5,853 bases of DNA, taken from Verrucomicrobiota bacterium (GTDB lineage: Bacteria; Verrucomicrobiota; Verrucomicrobiia; Opitutales; Opitutaceae). The notes beneath the pieces were generated by a model, which worked only from the letters and a program-made list of their open reading frames with translations, ran no database searches and was not told the DNA's origin. Of this stretch, positions 1-5,853 are shown in pieces (position 1 is the first letter of the stretch; each line of letters begins with the position of its first letter). The position numbers were made by a program, and so were the translations under genes. The stretch spans positions 1-5,853 of the forward strand of contig JAEWNN010000144.1 of assembly GCA_023457035.1 (NCBI GenBank), written 5' to 3'.

Positions 1-3000
1 GAGCTCGACTACGACTGCGAGCCGCTCTGTGAACAACCCGGCCAATACGCCGTGCGCGGCGGCTTGGTCGATGTCTACCCCGTCACCGCCGACGCCCCGG
101 TGCGCATCGACTTCTTCGGCGACGAGATCGAGGAGCTGCGCCGCTTCGACCCCGTCACCCAACGCTCCGGCGAGAAGCTCGACAGCGTCGTGCTCACCGC
201 CAGCCCGAGCCTCGAGTTGCCCGCCGCAAGCACCGGTCTCGCCGCCTACCTCGGCCCGCGCACCCACCTGCTCGCCATCGATCCCCCCGAGCTTGCCGCC
301 GCCTACGCCGACGAACTCCGCGCCCTGCCCGACGACCACGGGCTGCCCGCCACCCTCACCGAGGGATTCGCCGTGCTCTTCGCCGATCGCGTCGATCGCG
401 GCGACTGGATCGCCGGCCTCTTCGACCTCGATGTCGACGACGAGCTCTTCGGCCCCCCCCCCTCTACAGCGCCCGAGCCGGGCGCGAGCACGCTCAGCGA
501 TGTTGAGACCGAAGCGTGGGAGACCGTCAGCCTCGCCCTGCACCGCAGCCAACCGGAGGCGCACCTCATCGCCGAGGACCGGCTCAACGCCGAGCAGGAG
601 GCCCGCCGTCGTTTTCTGCTCGAGGTGAAGGCCTGGGCGGCCGAGGGCTGGCGCATCCACTTCGTCCTGCCACGCGAGGCGGAGGAGGCGCGCGTGCGCG
701 AGATTCTCGCCGAGGAGAAGATCAAGCTGCCGCGCACGGTCTGGAGCCGCGGCTCGCTCGACGAGGGCTGCAAGTTCGGTCGCGCCACCGGCCGTGGGCC
801 GAGCTGGAGCGCGCTGCCCGCGGGCTGCCCGGGCGTGGTGCTCGTGTCCGAGACCGAGGTCTTCGGCCGTCACCGCCAGCGCCGCCCGGCCACCCGCCGG
901 CGCGCCGTGGCGCAATCGTCGCAGGTCGACCAGTTGCTCGACTTCGCCGACTTGGTCGAGGGCGACCACGTCGTCCATCTCCAGCATGGCATCGGCATCT
1001 TCCGCGGGCTCACCCACATCGAATCCGGCGGGCAGACGCGCGAGGTGCTCTCGGTCGAGTTCGCCGACCAGATCACCCTGCACGTGCCGCTGCAGGAATC
1101 GCATCTGCTCAGCCGCTACGTCGGCCTCTCGAAGATGAAGCCGACGCTCGCCAAGCTCGGCTCGAACCGCTGGGAGAAGACCCGCCAGGCCGCGGAGCGC
1201 GCGACCATCGACCTCGCGGCGACGCTGCTCGAGGTGCAGGCCAAACGCGACAGCCAGCCCGGCCACGCCTTCGGGCCCGACACCGTCTGGCAGCAGGAGT
1301 TCGAGGGCTCGTTCGAGTTCACCGAGACGCCCGACCAGTTGCGCGCGATCCAGGACACAAAGGCCGATCTCGAAAAGGCGCGACCGACCGACCGGCTCAT
1401 CTGCGGCGACGTCGGCTTCGGCAAGACCGAGGTCGCGATCCGCGCGGCGTTCAAGGCCGTGATGGGGGGCAAGCAGGTCGCCGTGCTCGTGCCCACGACC
1501 GTGCTCGCCCAGCAGCATTTCAACACCTTCCGCGAGCGCATGGCCGGCTATCCGGTTGTCGTGGAAATGCTCAGTCGCTTCCGCACCCGACAGGAGCAGA
1601 CGCGCATCATCGCGGGGGCCGCGGAGGGCAAGATCGACATCGTCATCGGCACGCACCGGCTCCTCCAGCGCGACCTCGTCTTCCGCGACCTCGGTCTGGT
1701 CGTCATCGACGAGGAGCAGCGCTTCGGCGTGAAGCACAAGGAGGCGTTCAAGCAATGGCGCGCCAGCGTCGACATGGTTTCGATGAGCGCCACGCCGATC
1801 CCGCGCACGCTCTACATGGCCCTCGTCGGCGCCCGCGACCTGAGCGTGATCGAGACGCCCCCCGTCGACCGCCTCCCGATCCAGACGGTGGTGAAAAGTT
1901 ACGACGACAAGCTCGTCGCCGAGGCGATCCGCCACGAGGTCCGCCGCGGCGGCCAGGTGTTCTACCTGCACAACCGCGTGCAGACCATCGAGGCCGTGGC
2001 ATTACACCTCAGCCAGCTCGTGCCCGAGATCAGCGTCGGCGTCGGGCACGGCCAGATGGACGAGACCGAGCTGGAGCGTGTGATGACCGATTTTGTCGCG
2101 GGTCGTTATCAGGTGCTCGTCTGCACCACGATCATCGAGAGCGGTCTCGATATCCCGAACTGCAACACGATCATTATCGAGGGCGCCGACCGGTTCGGTC
2201 TATCGCAACTCTACCAGTTGCGCGGCCGCGTGGGGCGTTTCCGCCACCAGGCCTACGCCTACCTCCTGCTTCACCGGCACGCGCGACTGCTCGACCACGC
2301 CCGCCACCGCCTCAACGCCATCCGGCAGTACAACCAACTCGGCGCCGGTTTCCGCATCGCCATGCGCGACCTCGAGCTGCGTGGCGCCGGCAACCTGCTC
2401 GGCCCCGAGCAGAGCGGCCACGTCGCGGGCGTCGGGTTCGAGCTCTATTGCCAACTGCTCCGCCAGAGCGTCTCGCGACTGAAGGGCGAAAAGGCGGCCG
2501 CGTCGATCCGCGCCACCGTGAAGCTGGATTTTGTCTTCATCGGCGAAGGCGATCCCGACACCGCCCACCGCGGTCGCAAACAGGATGGTTTCACCGCGCT
2601 CAAGGAGGCCGAGATGGAGGGCGGCGGGGTCGAGCCGATCCAAGCGCGCGTGCCGTCGTCGTACATCACCGAGGCCCGCCTGCGCATCGACATCTATCGC
2701 CGTCTCGCCATCGCCGAGAACCTCGCCCAAGTCCGCCAGGTCGAGACCGACCTCAAGGATCGGTTCGGTCCCTTCGGCGAGGAGGTGCGCGCCCTGCTAG
2801 CGGTCACCGAAATCCGTGTGCGGGCGGAACAGAAACGGATCCTGTCGGTCGAGACCGACGGCAACCGCCTGAAGTGTTTGCGCGCCAGCGGCCGCAGCGA
2901 CGACTACTGCCAGCTCTCCGGGAGGTTTCCCCGCTTGACCGCCCCCACCGCGCAAAAAAGACTCCGCGAAATCTGTTCGTTCCTGAACAATCTCCCAAAT

Positions 3001-3006
3001 CCATGA
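1..3006 (+). CDS. mfd: Transcription-repair coupling factor Mfd (5' truncated by window edge)
   Basis: Mfd is a cytoplasmic ATP-dependent DNA translocase. It pushes RNA polymerase off DNA at lesions and recruits UvrA to start nucleotide excision repair. The frame is open from base 1, so about 120-150 N-terminal residues lie outside the window, and 1001 codons remain. Residues are numbered from base 1. Residues 1 to about 225 are the rest of the UvrB-like module, including the UvrA-binding part (RGGLVDVYP, RIDFFGDEIEELR), alignable with E. coli Mfd. The RNA polymerase-interacting domain is about 305-380 (HGIG at 329-332). The RecG-like motor has ETPDQ at 442-446, Walker A GDVGFGKT at 469-476, DEEQ at 570-573, SATPIPRT at 596-603 and QLRGRVGR at 739-746. 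The translocation motif RDLELRGAGNLLG begins at 789. The C-terminal TRCF domain is about 838-1001. All motor motifs are intact, so the protein should be functional. Two oddities are a ten-C run (453-462) and an extra segment near residues 848-883. The stop overlaps the next start. Confidence 0.98.
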   Translation, partial: ELDYDCEPLCEQPGQYAVRGGLVDVYPVTADAPVRIDFFGDEIEELRRFDPVTQRSGEKLDSVVLTASPSLELPAASTGLAAYLGPRTHLLAIDPPELAAAYADELRALPDDHGLPATLTEGFAVLFADRVDRGDWIAGLFDLDVDDELFGPPPSTAPEPGASTLSDVETEAWETVSLALHRSQPEAHLIAEDRLNAEQEARRRFLLEVKAWAAEGWRIHFVLPREAEEARVREILAEEKIKLPRTVWSRGSLDEGCKFGRATGRGPSWSALPAGCPGVVLVSETEVFGRHRQRRPATRRRAVAQSSQVDQLLDFADLVEGDHVVHLQHGIGIFRGLTHIESGGQTREVLSVEFADQITLHVPLQESHLLSRYVGLSKMKPTLAKLGSNRWEKTRQAAERATIDLAATLLEVQAKRDSQPGHAFGPDTVWQQEFEGSFEFTETPDQLRAIQDTKADLEKARPTDRLICGDVGFGKTEVAIRAAFKAVMGGKQVAVLVPTTVLAQQHFNTFRERMAGYPVVVEMLSRFRTRQEQTRIIAGAAEGKIDIVIGTHRLLQRDLVFRDLGLVVIDEEQRFGVKHKEAFKQWRASVDMVSMSATPIPRTLYMALVGARDLSVIETPPVDRLPIQTVVKSYDDKLVAEAIRHEVRRGGQVFYLHNRVQTIEAVALHLSQLVPEISVGVGHGQMDETELERVMTDFVAGRYQVLVCTTIIESGLDIPNCNTIIIEGADRFGLSQLYQLRGRVGRFRHQAYAYLLLHRHARLLDHARHRLNAIRQYNQLGAGFRIAMRDLELRGAGNLLGPEQSGHVAGVGFELYCQLLRQSVSRLKGEKAAASIRATVKLDFVFIGEGDPDTAHRGRKQDGFTALKEAEMEGGGVEPIQARVPSSYITEARLRIDIYRRLAIAENLAQVRQVETDLKDRFGPFGEEVRALLAVTEIRVRAEQKRILSVETDGNRLKCLRASGRSDDYCQLSGRFPRLTAPTAQKRLREICSFLNNLPNP
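453..462 (+). repeat. Ten-base poly-C tract inside mfd
   Basis: Ten consecutive C bases lie inside mfd. They form the last base of a Gly codon and three CCC Pro codons (window residues 151-154, G-P-P-P). The tract falls in a low-conservation linker of the UvrB-like region, between LFDLDVDDELF and STAPEPG. The reading frame matches Mfd on both sides, so the length given here is the in-frame one. Homopolymers this long are prone to replication slippage and to sequencing error, and a one-base change would cut Mfd off well before its motor. Confidence 0.9.
3003..3006 (+). promoter_or_regulatory. ATGA stop/start overlap coupling mfd to the chaperone gene
   Basis: The TGA stop of mfd (3004-3006) overlaps the ATG of the following gene (3003-3005) by the standard four-base ATGA arrangement. 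The bases just upstream (CTCCCAAATCC) contain no GGAGG-like ribosome binding site. Initiation therefore probably depends on ribosomes finishing mfd, which would tie the chaperone's output to that of Mfd. The overlap is seen directly; coupling is inferred. Confidence 0.75.
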
Positions 3007-3998
3007 TCGTTCGCCCCACCCTCCTCGGCGCCGCAGCGGCGTTGCTCCTGTTCACCGGTCCGGCTGTCGCCGAAGACGCCAAGCCCAAGGACAACCTCGA
3101 TCTGCGCTACGAAAACGGCATCGTCGCCGTAGTGGAGGACAAGGCGATCACCGTCGAGGAGGTGCGCCGCGAACTCGGGCCGCTCATCCCGGAACTCCAG
3201 CGCCAATACAAGACCGAGGCCGAGTACAACCGCGCCCTCGAGACCCTCCAGCACGACATCGTCCAGGACCTCATCGACCGCGTCCTCATCATCAAGGAAT
3301 TCCGCAAGGACGAGAAGAAGAAGATCCCGCCGAACTTCATCGATGATGAAATCGCCCAGACCCAGAACATCCAGTTCGAGGGCGACCGTTCCAAGTTCCT
3401 CGCCTACCTGCGCTCGAAGGGGAAGACCCAGCGCGAGTATCGCCGCGAAGTCGAGGAGGACATCATCTACGGCTACATGCGCCAGCAGATGCGCAAGAGC
3501 ACGAGCCTCATCAGCCCGGTCAAGATCGAGACCTACTACAACGAGAACAAGGACAAGTTCTATCAGGACGACGCCGTCGAGATGCGGCTGATCCAGATCA
3601 ACCGCAATGCTCTGACCGACGACGAGCTGCGCGCCGCCGCCACCAATGTCATCACCCGCCTCAATGCCGGTGAGAAGTTCGAGGATGTCGCCAAGGATGT
3701 GAGCCAGGACGCCCGCAAGAATCGCGGCGGCGACTGGGGCTGGCAGAAACGCGGCGACCTGCGCAAGGAGTTCGTCGAAGAGCTCTTCGCCCTCCAGAAA
3801 GGCCAGTTCACCCAGCCGATCATCCTGCCGGAGAGCGCCTACATCCTCTACGTCAACGACCGCAAGTTCGCCGGCATCCAGCCCATCGAGGAAGTCCGCA
3901 GCGACATCGAGCGCATCCTCGTCTCCCAGATGGCGCGCGAGTCGCAGGAGCGCTGGCTCGAGCGCCTGCGCCGCAACGGCTACGTGAAATACTACTGA
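3003..3998 (+). CDS. Exported SurA/PpiC-like periplasmic folding factor with degenerate parvulin site
   Basis: This 331-residue protein probably acts as a periplasmic chaperone for outer-membrane or secreted proteins. Residues 1-23 look like a Sec signal peptide: Arg4, a hydrophobic Leu/Ala core, then AVA before E24-D25, a good signal peptidase I site. Residues about 35-170 resemble the SurA N-terminal helical domain (NGIVAVVEDKAITVEEV, then charged helices). Residues about 190-288 match a parvulin domain (NAGEKFEDVAKDVSQD at 221-236, GGDWGW at 242-247, ILYVNDRK at 281-288). Residues about 295-328 form a charged C-terminal helix. E. coli SurA is about 428 residues with two parvulin domains, so this is a one-domain form. 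The first catalytic His position of parvulins appears to be Leu196 (MRLIQI) and the second Tyr280 (SAYILYV), so isomerase activity is doubtful. The start was chosen because it places the signal peptide exactly at the N-terminus and overlaps the mfd stop. The frame stays open upstream, but only as an overlap artefact. A PpiC/PrsA-type foldase is the main alternative name. Confidence 0.88.
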   Translation: MIVRPTLLGAAAALLLFTGPAVAEDAKPKDNLDLRYENGIVAVVEDKAITVEEVRRELGPLIPELQRQYKTEAEYNRALETLQHDIVQDLIDRVLIIKEFRKDEKKKIPPNFIDDEIAQTQNIQFEGDRSKFLAYLRSKGKTQREYRREVEEDIIYGYMRQQMRKSTSLISPVKIETYYNENKDKFYQDDAVEMRLIQINRNALTDDELRAAATNVITRLNAGEKFEDVAKDVSQDARKNRGGDWGWQKRGDLRKEFVEELFALQKGQFTQPIILPESAYILYVNDRKFAGIQPIEEVRSDIERILVSQMARESQERWLERLRRNGYVKYY

Positions 3999-4029
3999 AC
4001 GGGTGGCTCACGCGCCCGTGAACCTCTTC

Positions 4030-4059
4030 GGCCGCACCGCTGACGGTGCGGCCTTTCTT
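4030..4059 (+). terminator. Rho-independent terminator after the mfd-chaperone unit
   Basis: A perfect ten-base-pair GC-rich stem (GGCCGCACCG at 4030-4039 with CGGTGCGGCC at 4044-4053) encloses the tetraloop CTGA and is followed at once by TTTCTT (4054-4059). It begins 32 bases after the chaperone stop. There is no A-rich stretch on the left side, so it should work only in the forward direction. A smaller hairpin precedes it (TCACG 4008-4012 with CGTGA 4017-4021, loop CGCC), which may help but is short enough to be chance. Confidence 0.88.
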
Positions 4060-4142
4060 GCGCCCGGTCGAGCGCTCCCGTTTCCCGCTTGCAGCACTCG
4101 CCACCGCGCCGCACCGTCGCCGGCTTGTTTCGTTCAAGTCCC
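4060..4142 (+). other. typA leader without recognisable promoter or Shine-Dalgarno
   Basis: These 83 bases separate the terminator from the typA start. A TTGCAG at 4089-4094 could pass for a -35 element, but nothing like TATAAT follows at 16-18 bases. The bases just before ATG (GTTTCGTTCAAGTCCC) show no GGAGG-type ribosome binding site. An eight-base perfect palindrome, GAGCGCTC, sits at 4070-4077; in DNA this GC-rich that is weak evidence for an operator. The promoter may be divergent from the sigma-70 consensus, or typA may depend on terminator read-through. Confidence 0.45.

Positions 4143-5853
<1,711 letters not shown>

Noticed and set aside
29..628. Alternative-frame open stretches over the mfd 5' part on both strands
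   Set aside because: Their translations are low-complexity Ser/Pro/Arg/Thr strings typical of out-of-frame reading in GC-rich genes.
2954..2959. A six-A run near the end of mfd where a -1 frameshift would fuse Mfd to the chaperone frame
   Set aside because: The codon phase (CAA AAA AGA) does not form a proper X XXY YYZ slippery heptamer, no downstream stem or pseudoknot is evident, and a fusion would bury the signal peptide inside a cytoplasmic protein.
516..3002. The chaperone reading frame stays open for about 2.5 kb upstream, through most of mfd
   Set aside because: The upstream translation is Arg/Pro/Ala-rich and featureless, while mfd in its own frame is highly conserved there. The signal peptide fixes the real start at 3003.

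Overview
This is a GC-rich bacterial stretch carrying three forward-strand housekeeping genes with almost no intergenic space. I found no convincing novel system. The codons end mostly in C or G, which leaves long spurious open frames on both strands. The organism is probably a Gram-negative (diderm) bacterium, because the middle gene encodes an exported SurA/PpiC-type envelope chaperone. From the general look of the Mfd and TypA proteins and the mfd-chaperone-typA order I lean towards a Verrucomicrobiota lineage such as the Opitutales. That is a weak inference from memory, not a demonstrated placement.

Layout: positions 1-3006 hold mfd, the transcription-repair coupling factor. It lacks its N-terminus because the window starts inside the gene, but its RNA polymerase-binding domain, helicase motor and C-terminal domain are complete. 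Its stop overlaps the start of the next gene in an ATGA junction at 3003-3006. Positions 3003-3998 encode a 331-residue secreted SurA-like protein with a signal peptide, a chaperone-type N-domain and one parvulin-like domain whose usual catalytic histidines appear to be missing. A strong intrinsic terminator (hairpin 4030-4053 plus a T-rich run) closes this unit. After an 83-base leader with no recognisable promoter or Shine-Dalgarno sequence, typA/bipA starts at 4143 and runs off the right edge after 570 codons.

The genes do not form one pathway. Mfd removes RNA polymerase stalled at DNA lesions and recruits UvrA. The chaperone would act in the periplasm on outer-membrane or secreted proteins. 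TypA is a ribosome-associated GTPase. mfd and the chaperone gene are likely co-transcribed and translationally coupled, while typA appears to be a separate transcription unit. The points most worth a second look are the apparently inactive parvulin domain, the coupling of a repair gene to an envelope chaperone, a ten-C run inside mfd, an insertion in the Mfd C-terminal domain, and the lack of Shine-Dalgarno sequences at both visible gene starts.
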